Assembly (NCBI GenBank): GCA_029706075.1
Contig: JAINUG010000085.1
Span: 3,249,392-3,313,391 of the forward strand
Source: Aldrovandia affinis
Lineage: Eukaryota > Chordata > Actinopteri > Notacanthiformes > Halosauridae
Length of the DNA stretch: 64,000 nt
Reading direction: 5' to 3'
This document shows positions 49,501 through 61,119 of the stretch, piece by piece. The translations under genes and the position numbers were made by a program. The stretch's first letter is position 1. Each line of letters begins with the position of its first letter. Below the pieces are notes generated by a model that had not been told where the DNA came from, searched no databases, and saw nothing but the letters and a program-made list of their open reading frames with translations.

Positions 49501-52500
49501 CATTTAAAAAATACAATTTCTGCCAGAGCTTGGAAGTGTGTTTTGAAACTAATTGAAATACAACCTTCTATTTCAGTTTCGGATTTCTTCCCGTAGCTGT
49601 GCTTATTTTTTTAGAGCACAAATCACATCTGTATACCTTTGTTTTCTGTCACCTATGGTTATGTCCTGGTTTAAACATCTTTAAAAGGTGGACCTAGGAG
49701 TAAGCTTGTGAACATTTTTATTTAGGGTTGATTTGGACAACAAGGTCATCGCTAGCTATAAGTTAGGTAACTTAGTAATGCTAATTCTCAGTCTAGAGAA
49801 GTCCATTATTACACATTCAAAATGTTTCTTAAGCGATTTAGAAAAACATGACCATGTATGAGACCACCTAGCTAACTAGCTAGCTATATTTTGATACTGC
49901 TAGCTGGATACCATTTGCTAACTAACGAAGTGACAAACTACTGGCACCCAACTTCATCTGTCAAACCAGCTGAGACTAGCTAGCTACCTAATATTACCTA
50001 GCCAGGCTAACATGCCAATGTGTATTAGTGTGTTCATGCAAATGGACAAGGTAGCCAGCTAATAAAAACTGTGGCACATGAAACTCAGTTTTTACATCAG
50101 TGAACTGGTCTGTTCAAAAGTCTGACGTGTTGTAATTTGGTGAGAAAATGTATAATGCTGTAAAAAGATGATAGAAGAGCACAAAAATTTGTTTGAATAG
50201 TATTTTGTAGAATTTTGTAGAATAGTACTTTGCCAAAACAATTCATATACATTGGTGCTGGCACAGCGCAAGGAGGAGACTGGCGATTTTTAATGTAAAC
50301 CATTATCTGAACACTGGACAGTCATGCAGTATTTAATACAGGAATGTGAATTAGAGAGCAGTCCCCTTGTACTGTAAGTTGTTATGTCATATGTGATATA
50401 GCATGGACACCACTGTATGTTGCTCTACTTCTGTTGTCATAAAATTCTGTTATTTTCTTGGGAATGCGTTATGGAGTGTTTCTGCCAATTGTGTGGTGTT
50501 GTGTATGCTTTATGAGGGTACAATTAATGTTCAGTGTCACCCACCAATCCATAAGGAGCGTCATAGATTATTGACTTGTTAGAATTTATTGATCATTGTA
50601 ATAATTTATTGCTCTCAGCAGGGAGTGCTTTTCACCACAGCACAATTTATGAGGAAACCCTCCACCCTGATTGCAATGGATGGCTTGTGTAATTAACACA
50701 TTTCTCATCCCTCAAAGACAGCGGTCTTATTTTCCCCATTCTGCCCACAGCTCTAAGAACTGACTGACCTTTTCATTTTCAGCATCACTAACGGAATGCA
50801 TCATTAAGCTGGCATCAGAAACAGGCTTATCTGCACACAACAGGCTTTGCAGTCCTGTCTCCTCCTGAGTGAACAGCCCACAGTCTTAATTGGTCACATC
50901 CTAGTGGTAGACATTAGGTCCTGGCCCTGCCACTTATGAGGGGTTCTCTACAATTTCGTAATGTTTCAGTGACAGTGCTGGTGGTCTTTGTTTTCGTCCC
51001 ACCTCCACAGGAGAGAAAACACAGGGTGGGTGATTGTAAAAAAGACTGTATGTACTGCAGAGAGATTATGATCCAGTGTTCACAATTCACAAATCAGAGA
51101 TTAAATATAATAATGTTAAATTAACATAAATGGCCTTGCCTAACTTGTACCAACATAAGAAAAGTAGCCATACAGCTAATGATCTAATTATAGCTAAAAT
51201 GTCTATTTATATTTAATAGCAGTTCCGCAATTATTACACTTTTTAAAATTTATTTAAATAGATTAAAAAATTTTTAAAGGACTATTGAATGTGTCTTTTA
51301 ACATGTCATTCACCTATTTTCTCTGACCTTTAAAACCATGCTTACTAACTTTGGTCACGCCTTCCATGAACATTAACTTGCTAAAGCAAACTTGTAAAAT
51401 ATAATTATGTTTGTCTTATTTAAAAGGTTTAATCAGTGTTGCCTTATGGCAGCTACAGTAGGTGAATGGAGGATATACAGAGAAGCATTTAAGGACAGAC
51501 AGTGAAGCCATTCTGCTGGTGGCTGATCTTTGCTATTCTGAATATCTGTGTTTGACTGTCTGTCTCACCTTTGCCCAGCAGCAAGCAGAGTATAGTGATT
51601 GACCATAGACTCCAATGGGGCGGTTAATATTTCATGCTGAGGGTGCAGAATGGGATTTCAGGGAGCATGAAACTGTGCCACCGCCTGTCTGCTCTGGAGA
51701 CTTAACTCCCTCACTTTGCGCATTAGACTCCGGCTGTCAAGCCTGATGAAGCTTTCCCATCTCTCGGTGCACATCCCATGACAACAAACACTCCTACCAC
51801 TGTCGAACCGACCGTCTCTGCACTATTCTTTTGTTTTGCTGAAGCAAAAATCAATGTTAAAGGGATTTCTGCTCATAAGCATCCTGGTTTACCCGTAACA
51901 CCATCCTGTAGTTTACAAGGAGAAACCCTATATTGTATTCTTTCTTTTCTGTCTACATTCCCACCATCTTCTTGCCAAAGGAACAGAGGGTTGTACAAAG
52001 ATGTCAGACAGGCAGCCCTTTATTACAGTGATATGAAACTGTCCTCCGCCATAGAGTAAGCAAAAAGGAAGAGCCACACAGGCCATACCTACTGTCGTCC
52101 CCGTCTCTCATCCACTTTAAGAGGACAAGACGCAAGTGGTGACGTCTGTCCATCTCAGTCATTCACGGTCTTGCTTTTCAAAACTTGCATTCAAATGGCA
52201 AGACTGGCTTAGATTCATTGTGAACACGCTAAAGGTTTAAGAAAAGCATTTTAAATAAAACCCATGCGGCGTACTGTAGGATGCGTGCCATGCAACTTGA
52301 ATGGCAAACACTGTGAATCGAGCAGAGAAGTTGCGATTATTTGTTCCCTGTAATGCCCCGCACATACACTCAGTTGAAGCCTCAGGGAGATGGCAGATGC
52401 TTTGAGAAGAAAAAAACCTCCTGTTGAGGCATGCTATGAATCCCCTCAGATACGATTCCTCAGGGCCCACAGTTTACAGTTTTTTATATCCCTGGCTCTG

Positions 52501-52525
52501 ATCCCTGATATGATGTGTGTTCCAG

Positions 52526-52625
52526 GAAACCACTGCGGAAGGAGGAGAACGGGACCAGCCGGGGGGAGTACGCCATGAGCTCCCGCAACAAGAAGACAGT
52601 GGACACCAACAACGCTGTGGTGTAG
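52526..52625 (+). CDS. prima1: prima1 coding exon 4 (cytoplasmic tail and stop)
   Basis: The exon completes R124 and encodes residues 125-156, ending at TAG 52623-52625. The tail KPLRKEENGTSRGEYAMSSR then KKTVDTNNAVV matches the mammalian tail closely at its start (KPLRKDENGTS), in the middle (EYPMS) and at its end (VDVNNAVV). The C-terminal NNAVV is a likely PDZ-type ligand, conserved to mammals. The acceptor TTCCAG and the phase-2 join with exon 3 are exact. The full protein is 156 residues, against 153 in mammals. Confidence 0.94.
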
Positions 52626-52881
52626 GGGATGCACAGACGCGGACGAATCACCACGACAACCACCAGTCCCCCTGACCCCCGACAAACTCCCGTCCGCAGA
52701 ACGCCACGAGGGTGGGAACCTAACTTTAACGCACCTTGCCAACCGTGCTCCCGCACATCGGCTTTCGCTAGGAATATAGAAAACATAGCCAGGTAAGGCA
52801 GAGAGGAAAGAAAGGAAGTGAGACAGACTAAGCTTTGGGGCTCAGAGCCTCCTTTACATGCAAGGCTGGACAATGCCATTC

Positions 52882-52949
52882 TGAACAGGAAGTCGCGTCT
52901 GCTGAGGAAGGGTTGTGAACAGGAAGTCGCGTCTGCCGAGGAAGGGTTG
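52882..52949. repeat. 34-bp tandem duplication
   Basis: GAACAGGAAGTCGCGTCTGC recurs with a period of 34 bp (first at 52883, again at 52917), with near identity through GAGGAAGGGTTG. It is in the prima1 3' UTR. Confidence 0.9.
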
Positions 52950-53422
52950 ACAGCCAGCGTCTCGGAGGATGAACCTGTCGGTCTGCACAACTCCGATAAG
53001 TGACACCTCGGAGATGCTTCCAACGATAGGAACACTTAATTACAATAACAAGAGAAAAAAACCAACGCATGCAGTTTCCACGGAATGCAAAAACCTTTAG
53101 ATTTCTCTCTGTCTCTGCGTTTCCTTCTTGATTTCACGTCTTTAGTTTTTTTTTGTAGTTGTTTGTTTTTGAGGCTTCATCGACGGCTTTTCTTGGTACT
53201 AGTGGCACAGCAGCCCATCTTGTATTCTAGTCCCCTGTCTAAGATCTACGGCAGGTTAGGGGTTTCTCCTCCTGCCACACAGCATGATGTCACAATAATG
53301 CCCTCTCTCTGTTAGCCAAAAAAGAGCTTTGATACAGTGAATACCCAGGCAAGAAGTAATGGGTTGCTTCTGACTATGCAATTTGGAAAGGGTACATGGT
53401 GGTAACCAAAGGTACAAGTGAG

Positions 53423-54948
53423 GGGCCTCTTTCATCAAATGATCATACATTTGTTTGCCAGAAATGGTCGTATGCCTAAGCCACATTTAATTCACGTAAA
53501 TTACAAGCACACGCGCATGCTTTGAAATGAAGATAAAAACACCCCCATATTGCCATATGTGGTAAGGGCACCACAACAAAATCAACCTTTCAATGCTAAA
53601 ACCTCCCCATGAAATACAATGAGTTAGAAAGAATCTAAGAAAATGATTTCAAATGTGTAGGCTGTAAATTTCACTGGTCTACATTTTTCTTTCTTGCATG
53701 GACTTTGGAAACTGGTTTTGGCTCATTTTGGGCTGCTGAATCCAAATCTGAGCTCAGATTTGCTCTATCACATCAAGCTTTTGTGCTATCTATGCTCCAT
53801 ATTCATGGATTTTACAAAAGTTGACCATCCAGTCTGGCAATCTTGGTGGGGATAAAACTGCAAAAGCTTGATTATTCTCACCAAAACTACTTCATTTAGG
53901 GCCTTAAAATAATTTTACAAATATTTTAAGTCATAAAAACATGTTTTACATAGGTTTATGTTTTTTGTGATTTGCAGCTGTGAAGACTCTACCTAATCTG
54001 CTGTTAAGACTCTACCTAATCTAAGTTTTACAATTAAATATTGTAATTGAAGTAGGTACCTTTCATTGTAAACATTTTTGCATCTATCGATCTTCTAATG
54101 CAACAGTGTTTTTCAACTTTGAGTGTAAAATTGCTGTTTTCTCAAAAATAATGATTTTTCATAGTTCAAAAACCTGATGTGATAGGCAAAAACTAATGCC
54201 AGATTTGGATTCAGCACCCAAAAGTTAGCTAGAATACGTTGAAAAACCCCATGCAAGAAAAATCGTGTTGACCAGTGTTATATTAACAAAGGTGTATGAC
54301 AAGGTAATGTGTTCCCCACCAACCTTTTTGTAGGCTACTTAGGTATATGTTAGAGAATAAGCAGTATTATTGGGGAAACATTAATGTCTGGTATTACCCT
54401 TAACAGTAACAGGGTCCACCCCATCCTATAGCCTACATGCGTTTTCTTAAAGATTCATTTTACCTTATGCTAAGGCGATTTCAGATTGGATAAAATGCTT
54501 TCTGCTGGTTAGCAAAGTTAATCAATATACATGTCCTAATGCATGTGTGTAGAATTCCATGGCAGTATAATGTTTCTTCCCCACGATTATCCTGGGAACT
54601 TATGAACAATATAACCAATGCTGTCAATATAAAAATGTTTTCATATGTGTCTTACAGTGTCTTCATATTACCATAGCTAAGACTTAGGAAGCAGCATTAG
54701 GAATCAAAAAGCGTGATTATTATAGTTTTGGCATTAACTGCTCCGCTGCATCACTCCAGGTCAGACCACCAAACGTCATGCGATTCAACTTTATAGTACG
54801 AGGAAATGTGCGCACGCAAGGTGTGGAGCTGTGATGAACATTTGATCTTACGTTCATGTGTACATCGACGAATGTGATACTTTCCGTGAAAATATGCATA
54901 CGCACACTTTGTGATCAAATGTAAATGGTCATTTGATAAATGAGGCCC
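53423..54948. mobile_element. DNA transposon-like element with GGGCCTC ends
   Basis: The left end GGGCCTCTTTCATCAAATGA and the right end, complement GGGCCTCATTTATCAAATGA, form terminal inverted repeats. The interior has no transposase frame, so it is nonautonomous. Flanks show no clear target duplication. GGGCCTCATTTATCAAA ends recur in fish genomes, but I cannot name the superfamily. A second foldback element lies inside (53672-54277). Confidence 0.65.
53672..54277. mobile_element. Inner foldback element with CACTGGTC ends
   Basis: The left arm CACTGGTCTACATTTTTCTT then TCTTGCATGG pairs with the right arm CCATGCAAGAAAAATCGTGT then TGACCAGTG. A second pairing block further in (CTGAATCCAAATCTGAGCTC, CTATCACATCA) pairs with TGATGTGATAG and AGATTTGGATTCAGCA. 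The 606-bp unit is noncoding. A 17-base direct repeat (AAGACTCTACCTAATCT) lies near its centre at about 53985 and 54005. Confidence 0.65.
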
Positions 54949-55384
54949 AAGGAAACACTGTTCGTTATCTGAAGTGGAAAGGTAGAGAACTGTTCGGTTT
55001 TCCCTGCATTTCACAGTACATTCTGCCCCTCGCGTCATAACACAAAGAATTCTCTACGGACTGAAGACTGTTAACTTACTCTTGGCCACTATTACTAGCT
55101 GAAAATGCATTAACATGTATTTATTCCATTTATTTATTTAACTGTAAAACGTGTGGCTTTTCTCCTTCCCATTCGAGGGTTCTTACTGTTGCGTCTGTCA
55201 GCTCTCATGTTCAGTGTAAATAATCCCATTCTGATGGAGTGTCCTGACACTTCACACCCAGATTCAGTGTACTACAAACACATGCACATAGGGCATTGGT
55301 CTGCTTGCTTGGCTCTAATCGACAGCTTGTTAGTATGCCTTTGACTGTACCATGCTACATCATCTGTAATGTAGGGATGTCTCA

Positions 55385-55432
55385 GTGTGTGTGTGTGTGT
55401 GTGTGCGTGCATGCGCGTGCGTGTGTGTGTGT
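55385..55432. repeat. (GT)n microsatellite with CG interruptions
   Basis: GT repeat interrupted by GCGTGCATGCGCGTGCG, in the putative 3' UTR. Confidence 0.9.
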
Positions 55433-57372
55433 TCTTCTTGTTGAAGATTGACTCCATGATAGACTTTTATTTTTGCCAAATTAATGAGAGGGTCATAGAG
55501 GCTCAGAGAGACGGTACGATTTGCGACAGGAAGTACTTTATCATTTTCTTAATGTGATTACATGGTAATTCTTCCTCTTCTCGACTGAGGGTGGCCCATC
55601 TCCAAAGAAACTGAGAAGAACTCTGGGCTGGAATTCTGACTGATGGAGTTGGAGCCAGGATTTTGAGTAGAGGACTTAACCAGCAGCTACTGTTGGGGCT
55701 TTGGAGAAGTCTCTGAATAGGGGGCAGGGCATTGTGTGCAATTTGGTGCATTTATTTAGATCTTGAAGATCTTACCATTATGTATTCACTTTCAGCATCA
55801 GTGGCCATACTGAGCCACTCATTGGCAGGTGACATTGCATGTTGCCTCTTGTGCAGTAGATTAACATTTAGCACTGACATCAGAAGAAAATGGTCATCTT
55901 ATTCTCTTCAATGAATAGGTGATAGTGTCAGCTATACAATTGTGTCCATGTCACTTTTGCCCATGCAGCCTACAGTATTTATAATCAAGTTTTGTATTTG
56001 GAGCATTGGTTAAATTTTGCATGACATTTTAATACATGGGTTTTGTTTAATTCTTGCATCAAATCTATTGCTTATGTCAAATCCTCTAAGTACACGTACT
56101 TTCAATTTCAATTAGTAGATTTTGGCTGTGATTATGCAGCCATAGAACCGTGAGTATCCCTCATTCAGGAGTAGACCTGACTTGAGTAAGCGGCTCCCCC
56201 AAAATAATGGCAGGACTTTCGTTTTACCGCTAGATGGAGAAAATACATTAATAAGAGGATCCACCAAGGTTTTATGGGTTGTTTTCTTGGGATTTTAGTG
56301 TAATCTATAACAAAAGGCTCTGTATTACTCAATTCAAAAGGTAAAGGCATAATCTGGAAAGGTGGCCCAACATTTTGCCTGTCTGAAAACTGGTGTGAGA
56401 TGCATGATATAATTTTCCGCCCGTTCCTCTTTAATATGACCCATGTGGGCATTGGTACTGTAGGTGTGAGGCCGTGTTAGAGGTGTGTAGGCGTGTCCAA
56501 TTTACTGGATTACATTACAATAAATTCCTCTGTTTTACAAGATTATTCAAACAAGAGATTGATTTAAAGCTAGATTTTATGTACTTCACATTAAACAAAA
56601 ATGTATTAAATAGAACAAGTGGTTGTATTTACCTTCAGCCCTGCTGTTGCCAATGTGTACAATGAAACATGTTTTGACAGCAAAGTAAAAAATATATATA
56701 TCGATGCACTCTTTGGTGGAATATATACACATAAAAAAACACATATTTCAAAGCTTTTCAAACTATATACAGTAAATCCCTATTTAACCTAATATTCTGT
56801 GCAGACCGGGTGAATCTCCAGTCCGACTTATCAGTGATGGTGTCTCTTACTTAAATGCTATAAATTAGTGCGAATGTGCGAATGTGTGTGTATATGTGCG
56901 CCCGTGTTATGCATACAGTATGTGTGTGTGTTTCCCTGTCGTAGAATAAAGTGCTCTGAGTTTGCAAGCACAGACCTTGCATTGTGACATATAACTGCAT
57001 TATCTACAGTGTACCCAGCATCTGAACATACATCTGTATTATATAATGTACAATACTATAATCTGAAAAATAATGCATGAATGTAAATATGAATATTTAA
57101 AAAAACTGCCTTCTTGACTGTCTATCACATGTACAGAGTAAAAGAAAACATGTTTATAGGGAAATATATAACAACAGAAGTTGTTGATATGCTACAAATC
57201 AGAATTAAGTGTTGTCATGTTTCTGGAACAAGCCATTAATGTATATTTTGGTAATTAAAGGTTGTTGCACAATGTATGCATTGCATACCAAAATGTTAAA
57301 CATAGTATATATAAATATATATATTGTGCATTGAACTAATTTAATTGCAACATGCTGACTTTTTTAGTTTTA

Positions 57373-57378
57373 AATAAA
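57373..57378 (+). terminator. prima1: Candidate prima1 poly(A) signal
   Basis: AATAAA in an AT-rich context, followed about 35 bases later by a GT-rich element (GTGTGTGTTATTGTG). An alternative signal is at 56945-56950. Without transcript evidence this remains a candidate. Confidence 0.5.
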
Positions 57379-59363
57379 ATTGTACTATTAAAAAGTATCC
57401 ATAGTCATTGTGTGTGTTATTGTGAAAACTATTATCAAGTACTTACATGTATTGAGGCTACTATTTTCTTCAGGCCCTGATGCTGGAGTGGAGATACAGG
57501 TAAAAGACAAGTACCAGTACCAAAGTACTGCCTTTCTTTACTTTCCCTACTATCAGTAAATATCTCTTCAGGACCAAATCTTGTTCAGTGCAAGTAGATG
57601 CTACAATTGACTCTATTACATGCTAACTTTCTCTCTGTCATAGTCTTCCGTGGTGTAAGCCCCTTAGGGTGAGCTGTGCATCTCCAGGGCTTCCTGTGGT
57701 GGAGGAAATGTTCACAGTCTGTCTCAAAGCATTCATTATTAATGAGCAGCTATTATGAAACACATTGAGCGCTCCGGTGTCCAGGAGCATATGGGACAGC
57801 GAGTGAAACAGCATCTTTTGATGTCAGTTTCTTTGTTGCAGATGTGTCCCTCTCAACGTAATTTTGCCTATCCTTAATTGTCTGGCTAAGACAAATTATC
57901 TCGTTCTAATGAGCTTTCTGTGGCGGATTGCTGACTAAACAAATTAGATTACCAAGCAGGGGCAGCTGTATGAATATTCTTGTCCTTATTATTGGCAGCG
58001 GAGTTCACTCGCGCCGAACAACACCAGCCCCGATGGGTTTCTAGGTAAACACGGTGCTCCCTCATTCACATATTTGCAATTTAAAGAAGGCCGGATGACC
58101 TGTCACTCATTCTGCCTGTCAGTGGAGACAGACTGTCTCAATACACTCTGCAGATGGTCAATTAGGATGATGGCTGCGTGCATTTTACTGGAGCGAACTG
58201 AGAAAGTAATGTTGTAACAGAACGGTCTTTTCATTTCCTTGATTGGGCCTGGATCAAATCTTTCCTATGTTCTGATGTCGGTTTCATTATTCGAGAGCCA
58301 GAGATTCAACACACCACATGGTAGCATTTGACCTTTGTAGGGGTAAGTGGATGGGATTGTGTATTCATTCGATGTCAATTTTGACTTTCAGAGATCCAGG
58401 TCGAGTCACAGACAGATACTGATATAAGGTCATATCTGGAGAACTGCTCAGTTAAATTCATTAGAAATCTACCAATCATAACTGGAGTTATCAACTGGAG
58501 TACAAGAAAAAACACAGAACCTCAATAGCAGCGATAATATACAGAATCCCATGTCAATGTTCAATGAGCTGCGGAGAGTGAGAGCACAGGGGAGAGAGAT
58601 GGGAGTGTAGCGGAATGTGAATGAATTTGAATGTGAATGACCGAGCCTATGCGCCACGATGCGCCTTCTCCTCAGATGTGCTGTTTGAGAATAATGCAAT
58701 TAGACACTCTGAGCAATTTAAACATTCATGCATTGTCCAGCCGGAGAGCCCCGAATTCGGCTGTAATAAACCCGATGTGACAGGCCGAACGGGACTGGCC
58801 AGAACCCCAGCACTGCGGAGACGGAGGCTCTGTACTGTCACAACAAGATGGCTGTGCCACTGCAGGCGAAAGAGCTGGAGTCACCGTGCACACATTCCAG
58901 CCAGTGACAAAAAGACTAAACCTTGCATTTGAACAAACACTTCAACACAATTATTGCATTCCACTGTGTAATTATATTTGTCTGGGGGTGGGCATCCCGA
59001 ATGCAGTGCCAGATGTATCAAAGAGCAGGAAAGAACGTCTTTAATGCCACAGATCTGGGCACTGTGCTATTAGGAGAGGTAGGAGTCATATTTGTGCAAA
59101 TTGTCTTTTCAGAGAGGCTGTGCTTTTTAGACTGGGAGGAGGAGGAATGTGAGCTTGAACAAGAGGATAATGGCCTCCTCTATGGATTCATTATGCTCTA
59201 TCAGCAGCAACAATGAGAGAAACGCCACCTGGGCCATCTGGAGTAATTGAAATGGACTGGGGCAATTGGTGTCATTTTTGAAAAAAACAAAGCAGTGCTC
59301 AACTGTAGCGGTCCAGTCTTTCAGGCTGGGAAGAAATAGGCTGTTCAAATGGCATGCATTTGC

Positions 59364-59505
59364 CACTTCATTTAACATCATGAAATCAAACAGTATTAAT
59401 TCTATCAAGAAGGTTGTTAATATTAGAAAATCTCACCCGGTTGCAACAAAAATCCAATTAAAAGATATTTGGAATAAAAATACAAAAAGAAACCTCTAAC
59501 CTGTG
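59364..59505 (+). repeat. Local duplicate, copy 1
   Basis: CACTTCATTTAACATCAT through to AACCTCTAACCTGT matches 60392-60526 at roughly 75-80% by eye. The shared frame reads ATSFNI, then KIQLK, in both. Confidence 0.75.
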
Positions 59506-60391
59506 TTTGTTTATGACCAGAAGCAAATGCAATCTGCATCTATCCAATACTGTTTGCTGGCGTCGTCGTATAAGACTTAGCCATTATTTGCGGGAGTGTA
59601 ATAGTTACAGAACTGAGCTGTGCTTCGTTTATTCTTTTTGGATTTTAGCAGCATAACCAAATCTGCCAAAGATGCGTGCAACAGCATTATGCTCGTTGTG
59701 CCTGTCCTCCTTGTGCACTGAATTGTGGGGAATGTTTGATATCAGAACAGCGGAGTGTGTAAGCAGCCATGCAGATGCTCCAGAGTTGCATAAATCATAG
59801 ACTCTGCTTTTCCAGATGGCCAAGTTCTGGTAAGTGTATAAACAAAGTGAGAGCAGCATTTCCATTTATGCCACATGTTTCTCTTCAGAGTTTACGCTTG
59901 GCGCTTTCCGTTTGGAATTCCCCACGTCTCGCACCCTTTCCCGGTTGTCGCGCACTCTTAAATGTCTAAGCCATCGTGTTCTTTCTATTGTGGGTGGACT
60001 GTGAACATTTTGCTATATCCATTTGTGTTCTGCACTTTGGACATTGTGTATCACTGACGGCCATCAGAGTGTGGTCTGGATTTTATCAACACTTCACTGC
60101 GACTTCACTGCGTGCAAATGTTATTCTTTTCAATGCGAACACATTTTTTTTCATGCATTTTGTGACAGCTGAACTCTCCCAACTGTCCATATATTTACAT
60201 TTAATCGTAAGTCTAAATTAAGTCTAAATTGAGGACAGATGTTGATTGAATCTTGGCCTATGTGTAATTGATGTAATTTGACAAAATGTAATTTCTTAGT
60301 CATGACCTGTTAGTCATTCTGTCAGTGCTTAAATTTGATTCCTAGGAACTGTCCATGTGGTTGCATGAACACACTCTTAACAGTCTCTCTG

Positions 60392-60526
60392 CTACTTCAT
60401 TTAACATCATACAATCAAATAGTACTAATTCTACCAATAAGGTTGATATTAGTAGTAAATCTCACCTGGTTTCAACAAAAATCCAGTTGAAAAATATTTT
60501 GAATGAAACAAAAACACGTAACCTGT
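60392..60526 (+). repeat. Local duplicate, copy 2
   Basis: Second copy of the 59364 segment, about 1.03 kb downstream in the same orientation. It lies in a 115-codon open frame that extends beyond the duplicated part. Confidence 0.75.
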
Positions 60527-61097
60527 CCATTTGCGGAGATGACAGCACATTATTCATTTTTTCTGAGCAGAAGTTTTTTGAGCAAACAATTTTATTGAAA
60601 TCACTTACATTGGAAGCTTTTAGCATTCAGCGTGTGACGTGTTTGTTTTTCTCTCTATGTGTCTTCTATGTTTGTCATATTATTCATTTCCCTCTTGACT
60701 GACAGCACAGATACAGTAGGCCGTCAGCCTGGGTCAGTAAAGGAGGTGACTGGCCGTCGGTCTGGCCCCAGGAATCTGACAGTACGCATAACACAGGCGC
60801 ATCAGAGCTGACAGGGGCCCCACTGCTTGACTTTACACCAAAGATTTTGACAGCCAGAGGTCATTCATCTATATTTATACTCAAGATAAGGAGAATGCGG
60901 AGGGCTTTTCTTTTCTCCAACATTACACATTAAAAGGTGCAGGTGTAATGGTGGTCATAGCCATTAACAAGTTGCCATTACATCCATTCTGGGAGACAGA
61001 ACCCCCCCATTCCTCCTCACTTCTACCACTAACCCCTTCTAACCCCATCCTTCTACCCCTCCTATTGACTATTGACTAAGTACACTATGTGTGTATG

Positions 61098-61119
61098 TGA
61101 TGTGTGTGTGTGTGTGTGT
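61098..61119. repeat. (TG)n microsatellite
   Basis: About ten TG units in the downstream region. Confidence 0.85.

Larger units (their letters stand above)
29813..52525 (+). other. prima1: prima1 intron 3 (phase 2), 22.7 kb
   Basis: Donor GTAGGC at 29813 and acceptor GTGTGTTCCAG ending at 52525. It holds most of the window's mobile DNA: the DD38E Tc1-like element (31449), the deleted Tc1 copy (38433), MITEs at 36715, 42225 and 45352, SINEs at 34711, 40875, 42747 and 49135, and microsatellites. Stretches with nothing I can identify are 29813-31265, 32900-34600, 34850-36700, 36970-38430, 39200-40870, 41170-42215, 42880-45340, 45550-46570, 46950-47600, 47780-49130 and 49500-52525. A cluster of CTAGCTAG-like words lies at 49865-50010. 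The 193-codon minus-strand frame at 29788-30369 is not supported as a gene. Confidence 0.8.
52626..57395 (+). other. prima1: Putative prima1 3' UTR
   Basis: No AATAAA is seen in the first about 800 bases after the stop. The best candidates are AATAAA at 56945-56950 and at 57373-57378, the second followed by a GT-rich stretch (GTGTGTGTTATTGTG). The last 700 bp are AT-rich and contain a Pumilio-type TGTAAATA (57082-57089), typical of vertebrate 3' UTRs. The interval also contains a 34-bp tandem repeat and two foldback elements. The exact end is inferred; the real UTR may be shorter. Confidence 0.4.

Noticed and set aside
52484-53035. 183-codon open frame on the minus strand
   Set aside because: It is antisense to prima1 exon 4 and the start of the 3' UTR in a GC-richer stretch. 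The opposite strand has strong protein conservation, so this is a shadow.
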